DNA of 64,000 nucleotides from Branchiostoma floridae (lineage: Eukaryota > Chordata > Leptocardii > Amphioxiformes > Branchiostomatidae): contig NC_049992.1 of the NCBI RefSeq assembly GCF_000003815.2, forward strand, positions 12,889,650 through 12,953,649, read 5' to 3'. Under the pieces are notes generated by a model. That model made no database searches. It was not told the DNA's origin and saw nothing but the letters and a program-made list of their open reading frames with translations. Positions 11,912 to 36,739 of the stretch are shown one piece after another. The position numbers and the translations under genes are program-made. Position 1 is the first letter of the stretch. Every line of letters begins with the position of its first letter.

Positions 11912-12088
11912 GTACAGCCAAACCTGTCTATAGCAGCCATTCAATGGACTGGAGAAATGTAGACAGGTGGCCACACACTATAGAGAAAATGCTGATCAAT
12001 TGACTGAGCAGTAAGCTATACATGATTTCAGTAACCACTGGCCAGGTGGTCACTTAAAGGTGGCTGCTAATACAGGTTTGACTGTACA
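11912..12088. mobile_element. Foldback MITE with GTACAGCCAAACCTGT termini
   Basis: The left end gtacagccaaacctgtctat and the right end acaggtttgactgtac are inverted repeats. Internal agacaggtggccac and ggccaggtggtcact repeat the same theme. Related wording appears in the PI3K intron element at 25558-25808 (aggtggttgc) and at 24920-24970. Confidence 0.65.
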
Positions 12089-13073
12089 AGACTGCACAAA
12101 ATTCCAGTACATGTTAGTTTGGATTTCTCAGCCAATGAAACAAGCACAGCTGATTAGATTTGATTAGATTGTATTGTTTGTGGGAGGCAAAAACAGGACA
12201 ATTTGATTTTGATTCTTTTAGCTTCCACTTCATATCTCAAATTCATATTAGAATTTATCCAGAGATGTACCATATTCCCAGTTAAACTATGTTTGAATTT
12301 GTATCAAATAACCAAACATACAGGTAATTTGTATTCAATGCTCAAAGCAAATTGTTGAGATGAGTTCAAGTTTTATACTACTCAAAAGTCTAATAAAAGC
12401 AGGAGATTTGACAGACTATCTGTGAATTGTTCCCCTGTTGGCTATAAGATAGCCTGAGAATCTAATTCATTTGTCTTCAAAGATGATATTGATCAAATCT
12501 GTTGGATTATGTTGGGCTTGTCTGGCTCTGTCTGCAACATTATCCAATAGCTTTACTGTTGTTTGCAGGTAATCAGATATGAAAAACATTTTAACTAAAA
12601 TGGCAATCATTCAAAGAATTTTCATAAATACACTGTATAAAGTCTCTCTTTGACAATAATTGCAAATTTTATGTTAGTAGATCAATTTCAGTGCCTAGCA
12701 TCAACAAAGTGCACTATGATACTTTCCTTAATTTAATAATTTTATCAGGCCAGAAAATCACTGAATAACAAGGTCCTTTAATAGTCCCTTCCAAGATGAC
12801 AGCTGACATTCTGGTGACCTATCCATTCCCTTCCTCAGGGCAATACTCAGACTGGTTCTACAGGTATTTTGCACAACAGACATAGATATTGCTGCAGCAA
12901 TAATGTAGTAAATCCAAACGTATAGTCGAGCATGTATAATATGCAAGTTTAATATTGTCCAGGAGCAATAAACACTCAGTAAGAAAGTCAACCAAATATT
13001 CTCAGTTTCTTTTTACGAAAGTGGTCCCAAACGTAACTAAGTCTATATTCCCTTGTCTCTACCAGACGCCAAA

Positions 13074-13279
13074 TTGCTGGAAAAATTGTAGAAATGGAAC
13101 AAATAGAGGAGTGAGCTGGCCAGAGAGCTATAGCCGACTAGGGAACAGCATGCAATTGTGTGCTGTTTCCTAGCCGGCTATATTTCCTAGCCAGCGATCG
13201 CATGCTGTTCCCTGGCCGGCTATAGCTCTCTGGCCGGCTCACTCCTCTATTTGTTCCATTTCTATGATTTTTCCAGTGA
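13074..13279. mobile_element. Long nested inverted repeat upstream of PI3K
   Basis: Outer arms start ctggaaaaattgtagaaatgg and end ccatttctatgatttttccag, and pair over more than 70 bases, including aggagtgagctggccagaga and its partner. Inside, agggaacagcatgc and gcatgctgttccct pair again, with a third inner copy (ctgtttcctagccggc). It lies ~500 bp before the PI3K start codon. Confidence 0.8.
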
Positions 13280-13795
13280 TCCAGAGACTAACAAGTTAGT
13301 ATGGCACATATACAATCATACATTGCATGCTTTGTAGATTTAGACAAGGCACATGATAAATCCATATTTGTCTATCCACCTCAGTCAAAAGATGGAAATC
13401 AAAATCAATCAAAAACATAGCAGCGAAACATTGATGCAATTGAAGTTTAACTTAGATGCAGCCCACCTCCACATGGTGGAACCAAGAAGGTCAACAAAAA
13501 TGAAATTACCAAAACGAAAAGACATGCCATTACATGGACTATGAACACTGAGCTTTCATTCTACTAATGTTTTTGTACCATGTATATGTAGTGATACATG
13601 TTTATAGATTTATTAGGACTCAATGTAATCTGTATCTCTGTTATATCTGACCCTTACCTCCCTCATGACCTCAATGAAAAGTGGCCTGGAGGCGGATATA
13701 AGCTTCTCATGAATAAATAAAGGTTTAAAAAAACTCCTTTTTGGAGCTACTTACAGTTTTCCCCTTTACCTATAGGTAACTAACACCTACCCAAG

Positions 13796-28063
<14,268 letters not shown>

Positions 28064-31000
28064 CCACTAAGCACTAAGAAAAGTCACAGCAACGTAAAGT
28101 ATAGCCTGTGTAGTTTTTGGCAATGCCTCAGAGGTGGAGACGATATTGTACCTTTATGTACCTATAATTCCACCTTACAAGTGCCTTTCTAAATCTTTGC
28201 CTAAGTTCTAATCTTGCTTGATTCAATGGAAAAGAGGGCTGAACAGGAGCTGATGGTGGTTTCACATTGATGCAGTATTATTTCCTTACTGTAGAGAATA
28301 CAATGTTTTCTGAAGGGTCAGAAAAATTAAAATGCGTTAGGCAGATCACCTTAGGCCTGCTTACTAAAGTCCACGATAATCGTTTTAAATTACTTAAGGA
28401 ATATCTTAAGGAGGAAAATGTTCTGTAGGTCAAAAAGCCTTTCTTGCCTCTTTTACATGTATATTGACTTGTGACCACTTGTGTTTGGGGCCAATGGATT
28501 ACTTTTGAGATTTAATGAAGTATATTGTATATGTCACGTAAAGCAATAACATTACATGATCTTTTAATTTTACAATTTTTAAGGCTTTTGAGGCAAAGAC
28601 TGATTTTTATATGTCTTTTTTTATATCTCTTTTCTATGCTGCACCAACAGTAGTTTTGTGAAGTCAAAAAGTGTTCAGTCTGGTGGTAATCTGGTGGTAA
28701 TTTTAGAGAAAGTGATAGTTGGATTTTTAAAAAAATGATATTGAGTATTAAGGGGCACAATTGCCAAGGCTGCATCTTTGATTTTTATAAATTTCCAGAG
28801 ATATCTACTTCATTTTCTACTTGCTGGCTTTCAAGATGATATCAAAGTACGTGTCTTAGATTTAGTGACATCTGTTCCATATTTAGTGTTTTTCAGCATA
28901 TTGCCCTCTTTATGGTCTAAATTCTTGTAGCCGAAAATTATTTTGATCTTGATGTTATTCTTCTTCTTATGAATAGTTGCGTGTGTAAGGTGCCTGTGCA
29001 ATTGTTTCCTTACCATTTTTCCTCCAAATGTTTGAAAGTTGTATTATTCCAGCGCTGCAGGCAGTGTTGATGTTCTTAGGTGCAGTTGTGATTTTACTAC
29101 ATACATATATAGCTGTACTCTGTTATAATAGCACATAAAATGTGCTGTTATTTCGATCTTAGTTGGCATGAAGGCAACATTTGTTCACAATTTTATTGGA
29201 AAATATCATTCTGCTTTTCATATCTAGAAATACACTTTCCATCTTATGAGATGAGTGGTAAAATATGGTGCCATAATATAAGACAAAAACATGGTAGCAG
29301 TGCTACAATTGTATAGGGTAATTGCCTAAGACAATGCCATAAATCAATTATTTACCTTTGTTACCACCTTTGTATGGAGGTCGAGGAGAGTTGATACCAT
29401 TTTTATTGCCCATATCAAATTTAGACAATCGTGTTTTGGACCATATTCATACGAGTGTCTCGCTAGGCTTATTTTGTTTGTGATTTTTATATTGAGTTCT
29501 CTTTGCAGAGCTACATAAATGTAATATAACGTTATATTCTTAAACTTCTATTTCTTAAATTTTTCTCAAACAGGCTACTATAATACACAATGTACATTTT
29601 GAGGTATACAGAGTCCAAATAAACTAATGATAACCATTCCAATCATGATCATTACATGTTAATGGTGCCATAAATATACAAACTTTCTTGAGCCTTGTTT
29701 TCATCATCCCCAGACTTTTAGTACAAATCTTAAGACAAACATGCAGTTCCAAGGACATTTTTAAAGTCTGCACTTTGTAAAGATGTTATATATTCTGATG
29801 GCATAATGATTGAAGTATTCAAGAACATTATTATTGTTAACCACCTACTGTTTTGTAGGATCGTCAAGAATCACTGAAAGATTCAACAATACAATATAGT
29901 GGATTTTAGATGGTAAAAATGTTTATTGTTAATCACCTATACAGGTAAATTTAATCACTGTTTACTTAGGCAATTCATCTAGCCTTACTGGGTATGTCAG
30001 GATTTGAACTGAGGAAACATTTACTTATTTCTTAGATTATTGTTTTATATAGTTTGTTCTTTGCTTATGTAAATGCACCCGTTCTGTATATCACTCAGTT
30101 TATACAGTACATCAGGTTAAGCTTCGTAGAATGCCTGCAATGGCGTTCTGTTGAATGTACATGGTGCATGCAGCTATCCACAAATCTATTGCATTGTTGC
30201 AAAAAATGCTATTTTATCTTGCACACTTACTTAGCGATTGAAAAAATACATTCCAGAAGACAATCAAAGTGTGAGCTTAAGGATTGTAAACAGTATGAAT
30301 CTACGGAATAAAGTACTTGAGCACAAATGTATTGTTACAGTGTATGTTTCCAATGGTATTATATATTGACTTTGATAGTATAATCTCACGACACATCAAA
30401 ATTATATTCTATAAACTACCCTTTGACAAACTGACTTGAACTTATGAACGACATCGAATAGATTTTTTTCAATCGAGCTATAGGTACTGCCGGTCAACAT
30501 TAATTTGTTAAGCCATTTTCTAAACTCAGGACTCGTAATCGTATGTCTGAATGACTTGCAATTTTGCAGGTAATTGCTGTAAGCCAGGTAAAATTACCTA
30601 GTTGCCTACGAAGAGTAGAGGCAACTATAGATAGAAGTCTAATCCTCATTCCACGAAGCTACCTTTATTGTGTGCCTTTCTCTTCGCGCAGCTCAGTGAT
30701 AGGAGTCTACCATTATGAACTCCATATACTAGCAACAGTCCAGATAACTCGGTACATGTCAATGGCGCCCGTAGGCGGATTGTATGGCACAATAGTATTA
30801 ACGCTTGCCCAATATGATTTTACTGTGGATATTCAAGTGTGGTGCCTGGCAGTAAAAGTCAACGTCAGCGAAGCTACACATTCATTGGTCAATAAATGTT
30901 ACGCTGACCAATAGCCATATAGCGTTGTATGTCGTACGGGTACACCGGTAGATTATCCCTTTTCTAAATTGGTCATTGATAATTGGCTAAAGCAATACAA

Positions 31001-31162
31001 TGATAACAGTGTTAGAAATCGATCGAACTTACTGATTGGTCATTCATTATCCAATGAGTATTTAGCTCAAATTAAAGTGCATGCAAGGTCCTCGGTGTCC
31101 TGCAGAATAAATATTGATCTACTTTGATTGTATGGTCAACATATCTTATTGGACCAATCAGC
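28064..31162. other. PI3K 3' flank and intergenic region; no gene supported
   Basis: The sequence is AT-rich. Canonical AATAAA hexamers at 29618-29623 and 30307-30312 are candidates for a long PI3K 3' UTR. Open frames here are short and lack family signatures. Confidence 0.5.
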
Positions 31163-31325
31163 TAGTCTCCAAGCAGACCCAACTGTGCCTTAGAGATAGT
31201 ATCAAAGCTGACCAAAGGGAGATAGCCAGCTAAGGGAGTCAAACGGGCACCTGCTGCCGCTATACTAAGTCCTTGGCCAGCTTTGATACTGTTTCTAAGG
31301 CACCGTAGGGTCTGCTTGGAGACTA
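31163..31325. mobile_element. Foldback MITE, TAATCTCCAAGCAGA family
   Basis: The left end tagtctccaagcagaccc and the right end gggtctgcttggagacta are inverted repeats. Inner segments agtatcaaagctg and cagctttgatact also pair. It is the same family as 59891-60026 and 60600-60766, with a fragment near 35890-35945. Confidence 0.85.
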
Positions 31326-31462
31326 CCAATCAGCATCCACATCATGAAGTTAACATAGGCAGGTGTAGTGGCACATCATTCCATTGGGTGATGGCGGCGT
31401 TCTTGCACTGCATGTAACAGTTACAGCCAGGCCGTTTTATTTCATCACAGGCGAAATTTTTC

Positions 31463-31576
31463 ATACGTCGATGTAGGCTAGACATCCAGGTAATAAGATA
31501 CGCCAAAAAAAGTTACTCAAGCAACTGGATATGGTTTCAAAACCATATCCAGTTGCTTGAGTAACTTTTTTTGGCG
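31463..31576. repeat. Perfect 37-bp-arm palindrome in a dispersed repeat
   Basis: Bases 31501-31537 and 31540-31576 are exact reverse complements with a 2-base spacer. The arms begin cgccaaaaaaagttactcaa. The flank at 31467-31500 (cgatgtaggctagacatcca) belongs to the same repeat family as 5150-5225 and 22160-22376, so this looks like two head-to-head copies. Confidence 0.9.
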
Positions 31577-31619
31577 AAAATTTTCATACTTTTTCATGAA
31601 GTACGTTATCTTGCTTGTT

Positions 31620-32110
31620 TAAGCCCCGTTTACAAATAAAGAATTTAGCTCGGCCGAGTTGTCGGCGAGCTCCAAATGGACATTTTCGGCCGGAGTATGA
31701 CCGTCGTTTGGGCGATTATGCGGGCCTCGCCCGATTTTTAGCAGCTCGGCCGGCGTTTGCGGGGCACTTGCAGCTGCGCTTAATTTCAGCGAGCCCTTGG
31801 CGGCGAGCGTTGAGCTCGGAGAGCTCGTCAATGGGTTGCCTGTAGCTTGACCGGAGCTTGTCCGAGCAATGGCCAAGACTTGGCCAATACTCGGGCGGCA
31901 ACCCGACGGTTTTCGACTCTCTTTCTTTCGGTCGGAGTTTGCCCGAACTCTTCGGCCTCGCGCCAGACTCGTTCGGGCTTCCTGCAATAACCGGACGATA
32001 TTCCGTCCGACTTTTAACTACTTTGGCGTGCTTTAGCCTTTAATAGGCGAGCGTTGCGCTGGTGTCGCTGGGAGCTTGGGGAGGGCTCCGGCAGAATTTA
32101 ACTGTCACCT
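31620..32110. repeat. GC-rich stretch with recurring CTCGG/GAGCT words
   Basis: Against an AT-rich background, this ~490-bp block is GC-rich and full of related short words (agctcggccg, ggcgagctcc, ggcgagcgttgagctcgg, aggcgagcgttgcgctgg). Both strands have open frames of 60-122 codons, but none resembles a known protein. It may be a non-autonomous transposable element, since its start gccccgtttacaaataaaga looks like a terminus, or a CpG-rich regulatory segment. I cannot decide between them. Confidence 0.4.
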
Positions 32111-32860
32111 AATCAATTTGACACCTGTGTTGAACATGCACGTCCCTTTGTTTTTGGCTTTCATCTTTAGTAAACAGTTTGTTTCGAAATATAAAATGAA
32201 TAAAGACTACTGTATGAACTTCTCTAGAAAAAATTGCTATGGATATTAGGGTTCCGGTTCGGAATTTCAAGTGACCAGATATCTAAATAGTCCCTAAGAA
32301 TAAGACGCAAATCAGAGGTTGTCTCCATAGTTTTGGCTCTAGATTTTTCGGCTATCGCTTTAGCAACCTATAATCTTTTATACTTCTCCAAATGCTTGTT
32401 GTTCGTAGCGTTTTATGGTGTCGGAGATTTGATCGTGCGGCGAACACTTCCTGGTATGAGTGCGCGCGATAGCGGTAAAGCGTTTCGTAGCCTGATTACC
32501 CAGATCGTGTGTTCTATGTGCGTTTTGGGAGCTCGCGGAAAACGTATCGGATAACTTTTTTTTCCTTTTTACTCAGTATACAGAAGAAGTCTTGACCTTC
32601 ATTGCCATATTAGTCATTATCCCAGGAAAACTCATTTTTACCGTGTAGCGGCCTAGCTGTAAAAAATGGCCCCAAATTAGCAATTTTTGGATGAAAAGCC
32701 TATATTTTTGATGGTTTTTACCAAAAATAACATTGCTACAGAAAATGTCAAATGAGTCTGTCGGTCAGCGACAAAACACCCTTTTCTATCGAAAACATTG
32801 AATTATCCGAAAATAGATGTTTTGAGAAGTGCTAGTGCTTTTCTCAGAGACAATTTTTGC

Positions 32861-33475
32861 AAAGGCGCGGACCTGCGGAAAGTTTTCGGGGTCCAAAAAT
32901 GAAATTTCCCCAGACCGGCCGAGATGGCCCGTTTTTGGCCCAAAATGGCATTTTTGCAAAGGCGCGGACCTGCGGAAAGTTTTCGGGGTCCAAAAATGAA
33001 ATTTCCCCAGACCGGCCGAGATGGCCCGTTTTGGGCCCAAAATGGCATTTTTGCAAAGGCGCGGACCTGCGGAAAGTTTTCGGGGTCCAAAAATGAAATT
33101 TCCCCAGACCGGCCGAGATGGCCCGTTTTTGGCCCAAAATGGCATTTTTGCAAAGGCGCGGACCTGCGGAAAGTTTTCGGGGTCCAAAAATGAAATTTCC
33201 CCAGACCGGCCGAGATGGCCCGTTTTGGGCCCAAAATGGCATTTTTGCAAAGGCGCGGACCTGCGGAAAGTTTTCGGGGTCCAAAACTGAAATTTCCCCA
33301 GACCGGCCGAGATGGCCCGTTTTGGGCCCAAAATGGCATTTTTGCAAAGGCGCGGACCTGCGGAAAGTTTTCGGGGTCCAAAAATGAAATTTCCCCAGAC
33401 CGGCCGAGATGGCCCGTTTTGGGCCCAAAATGGCATTTTTGCAAAGGCCCGGACCTGCGGAAAGTTTTCGGGGTC
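32861..33475. repeat. 97-bp tandem satellite array, ~6.3 copies, within a LINE remnant
   Basis: The word aaaggcgcggacctgcgg recurs at 32861, 32958, 33055, 33152, 33249 and 33346, and as aaaggcccgg at 33443, an exact 97-base period. Units are almost identical, differing by single bases (tttttggccc versus ttttgggccc; aaactg for aaaatg). On the minus strand the unit has no stop in any frame. Because 97 is not divisible by three, one open frame passes through all three readings of the unit, giving a 97-residue super-period. Words such as PFWAQNGPSRPVWGNF recur. It is most likely non-coding. Confidence 0.92.
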
Positions 33476-33840
33476 ATTCAGAGGAATGTGGTTATGTCGG
33501 CCTTTTTCAATGCGGAGTCTATGTGAGCTAATGCGGAGCTTTGTGATGGCTGTTCTGTGCCGAATGTTTGCAGTCTTTAAGTATTTCTCGTCGTTGTAAG
33601 TAGTCTTAAGTAATCTGTATGTTCGTAATTTGTTGTTGTTGCGCATTGCTGTTATGAAAGCTTGAAGGTACATATCTTTTAAACGTTGGTCGATGGATGG
33701 AATTATTTGTGATGGATTTAGGACAGATGATATGGGAGAATGCCAGACATAGCCAAAACCACATTCCTCTAGCGTCTTGCGGACTCCAGTGTCTTCCATA
33801 CAGAATGGAAGACATGAAGAAAACAGTACAAAACAGAGAG
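33474..33840 (-). mobile_element. LINE C-terminal fragment abutting the 97-bp satellite
   Basis: The minus-strand frame includes ECGFGYVWHSP, IDQRLKDMYLQAFITAMRNN and AITKLRISSHRLRIEKGRH. These align in order with FGHIWLNP, LRQRLQDIYVQNW and AITQLRISCHKLNIETGRF of the LINE at 344-1965. The homology stops at IPLND, and the satellite begins at that point, replacing the Cys-containing tail. Confidence 0.8.
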
Positions 33841-35220
33841 ACCGATTAAAACCCATGAAAACACGTCAGAAGAAGCTGTAGCCGAACCTCTGCTTGGAAT
33901 GTAGCATTAGAGAGTAGAGACCCTCCTCAAATTTAGGAAATTCCGAATCAGCACTACTCTCAGATGTTCGGCTCCGGTTGTTTTTTACGTGTTTTAAGCG
34001 TTTTTATCGGGATTTCCATTTATCCTGTTTTTGATGTCTAGAGCTTCGGCTCAGGCTGTTTTTTAAGCGTTTCTAGGCTCTAGTCGGAGGGGTAATCAGC
34101 CTTCCCTCCAAAAATAGGCGCCAAATCTGCTAGAGTTTCTGCAACGGATGTACTCAAATGTTTTGTATGTAACATTACTTTCACGACGAAGCCGTTAATA
34201 GACCCGACGATCTCCCGCACTCTTCAGTGCAGCAGAAATGGAAAATGTCAGCTTACCATGCCTGGTTAAGTCCACCTGTGGTTGATGGATATGGCATTAA
34301 TGATCAATATGTCATAATAACATCTAATCCATATCTACATGTGATTCCGGAAAGGCCAGGTTCTGCCGCAAAGTCTGATTAAATGTTTCCATCTGTCATC
34401 CTTCATTGATATTCTGGAAATGTTGTTTTAGTCTATAATGTCTAAGATATTGCTTTTAAGTTAAAATGACTAGAATAACTAAATTCTCATCCAAACATTT
34501 CCTAGCTATGTCTAAGAAGTATCCATTAGCGTTGGTCTGTCACTGAATCTGACATGACGGAAATATCCATCAACTTGGTTTCTATCCCTTCTCTGTCCTT
34601 TTTATTTAAAAGCTATCCTTTTTTATATTTTTTGGGAACATGACAAGTTATAGATAAACGTATTGTGGTTTTCAATTCATAGTTGGACCTCGGTGCGCGT
34701 CGATAAGATTTCAATCTTATGTGTTGAAATTATATTTTTGTTCGTCCTGAGAAGGACACAGTAACGTTACAGTTGTTAACGGACTGTTTCGTGATCATTT
34801 CACAATAAAGTAAAATCAAAGACTAAAAATTAAAAGAAACATAATAAGTGATCGATGAATCTTAAGTAGTTAGGATACGCGTTGGTTGTTTTATTCTCCA
34901 TACACGAAGTAGAGGGGGATTTGCATTCTGTTGAAAGCCAATTACTAATCCACACCTAGTGGACGCCGGTGAGAAGGACCGGAGATGAGCTCCTCAAGAA
35001 GCGCGGCGCGTTCATGAACAAAGAGATGAATCAATAGACCGTGTGACGAAACTGTGTGACGAAACTGTGCTTCTCATCTTCAAGTCTTTGTATGCTCCGG
35101 CTCAGTCTCGTGTCCTTGTGGATGATTATGAAGCAGGAACAGTGTCAAAAAAGTACAATATACGTATATGTATATATACTTATAATTGATATGTCAGCCT
35201 TTCCCCGATTTTCGACAGCT

Positions 35221-35309
35221 AAAATCAAATGTAGTGGTAGATAATCGTATATGTATATATCTATCGTATCGTATATATAGCGCTTATCTACCACTGCATT
35301 TGATTTTGA

Positions 35310-35395
<86 letters not shown>

Positions 35396-35507
35396 CATAT
35401 GTATTTACATATGTATGTAGAGAGAGAGAGAGAGAGAAAGATATAATTCTAAAACATCTGAGAGAAGGATATATTTGTCTTAAATACATCTATATATATA
35501 TATATAA

Positions 35508-35539
<32 letters not shown>

Positions 35540-35550
35540 TGAGAGAGAGT
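35221..35550. repeat. Inverted repeat followed by compound microsatellites
   Basis: Arms aaaatcaaatgtagtggtag at 35221 and ctaccactgcatttgatttt ending at 35307 pair around an AT-rich loop. They are followed by (GT)n at 35317-35347, (TA)n at 35350-35400, (AG)n at 35420-35440 and (GA)n at 35507-35540. Open frames here are low-complexity artefacts. Confidence 0.85.
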
Positions 35551-35994
35551 CTATATCAATTCACATTTCCACATATTTTATTACTCTAGATCAATGTATA
35601 ATGCATAAAGATAAGACATGTTATTCACATAAGCAAGTATTTCTATAAGCCTTATCAATCGGATCCTAAATCTGATTGGATCTCAAGATTTATTCCGTCT
35701 CATCTAATTTCCTGCCGGTGTTGAGAATACAACTATGAAGCCTCTAATATAATGTCATTCCTGAAGCTGTCGTCACACTAGTAGCGACCTTTGACAGATC
35801 TTTGATCGCCAGAAGGTCTGACGGATTTCAAAATCGCTAGAGCGAGTTGGGGGTGTTTTTCGCCTGAAAATCTTCCCTACCACATTAGATGGTAATCTCC
35901 AAGCTTAGGCAGATCCTACTGTATCATAGAATAGTATCAAACGCTAATGCAAATGAGTGTAGCCGGCCTAGGAGTGTGTGTTGGCTACCGAAGG

Positions 35995-36272
35995 TAATTT
36001 GACGGGGATCAGTGGCCTGCGAACGTAGGCCAACCTCTGAACATTCGAGAGGACAATTTGTCGCGTTGCTGCGGAAAGTGTCCTTTGGAGCTGACATACA
36101 CACACTGGGAGAGCTGTGTTTCTGTTGTGCAATTTGACGGGGTTCAGTGGCCTGTGAACATAGGCCAATCTCTGAAAAATTCGCTTAGTGATTGCGAAAA
36201 AAAATGGTCGCATTGCTGTGTCCTTTGGAGCTGACATATTCTCGCTTGTAGAGCTGTGTTTCCGTCGTATGC
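35995..36272. repeat. Tandem duplication of a ~136-bp unit
   Basis: The first unit (aatttgacggggatcagtgg at 35996) and the second (aatttgacggggttcagtgg at 36132) share tgtcctttggagctgacata and agagctgtgtttc in the same order. Small insertions distinguish them. Location is ~470 bp upstream of the GPCR start. Confidence 0.8.
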
Positions 36273-36739
36273 TGTCTGTTTTACAGCAAGAGGTTTACAG
36301 TTTCGTTAGTCCTCGCCGCGTCGTCGTCAAAGTCTACATTCCCACAGAGTAATCGGAGAATCGAAAAAAATGTATAGATGTCATTAATCTTTGATATTTT
36401 TTTGATACATTAGAGATATGAGCTTCCCTCAGCAAGCATTTGGTAGGACCTTCCAGACGTATTTGGCAATTAACATGTTGTCGAATGAATCATTGAATTG
36501 AAGGTTGCTAAGACGACGGGGCGTCATCCAGTAATTTATTCTCAAGTCACGGATTGGCTTTAGCTTTAACGCCTGCATGTAAACGCCTCAGTATGCGTAA
36601 AAGAGGACCGTCATATTGGTTATGTGCTTTGTCCGCTCATCGTTTTGTTCAGGTAGGCATGCACTCTTTCAAACAGATTTCCTTTGACTGGCCCGTTCCG
36701 ACTATATCGTGACTCTCTAAGTATTCCCAGTGGCTAACC

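Larger units (their letters stand above)
7595..13795. other. Oxygenase 3' flank and PI3K upstream region; no protein gene supported
   Basis: An ATTAAA-like signal with an A-run near 7779-7800 may end the oxygenase transcript. The stretch holds several foldback elements, listed separately, and a LINE 3' end at 9314-9400. Around 10400-10960 base composition rises, and a strong donor-like site (TCGG|gtaagtac) occurs at about 10957. This may be the end of a non-coding first exon of the PI3K gene, because the coding start at 13796 is preceded by an acceptor-like ctatag at 13770-13775. That pairing is inference only. Confidence 0.45.
33841..36739. other. Intergenic region upstream of the GPCR; no gene supported
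   Basis: It contains an inverted repeat and microsatellites at 35221-35550, a fragment of the TAATCTCCAAG MITE at ~35890-35945, and a tandem duplication at 35995-36272, listed separately. The rest is unremarkable AT-rich DNA without supported coding sequence. The GPCR promoter and leader should lie near the right end. Confidence 0.45.

Noticed and set aside
30564-30914. 116-residue open frame between PI3K and the GPCR
   Set aside because: No family signature; it is in intergenic sequence with MITE-like inverted words.
32844-33856. Long open frames of 194-356 residues in several frames as a repeat protein gene
   Set aside because: They follow from the 97-bp unit having no stops and a length not divisible by three; the only recognisable protein part is a LINE remnant.
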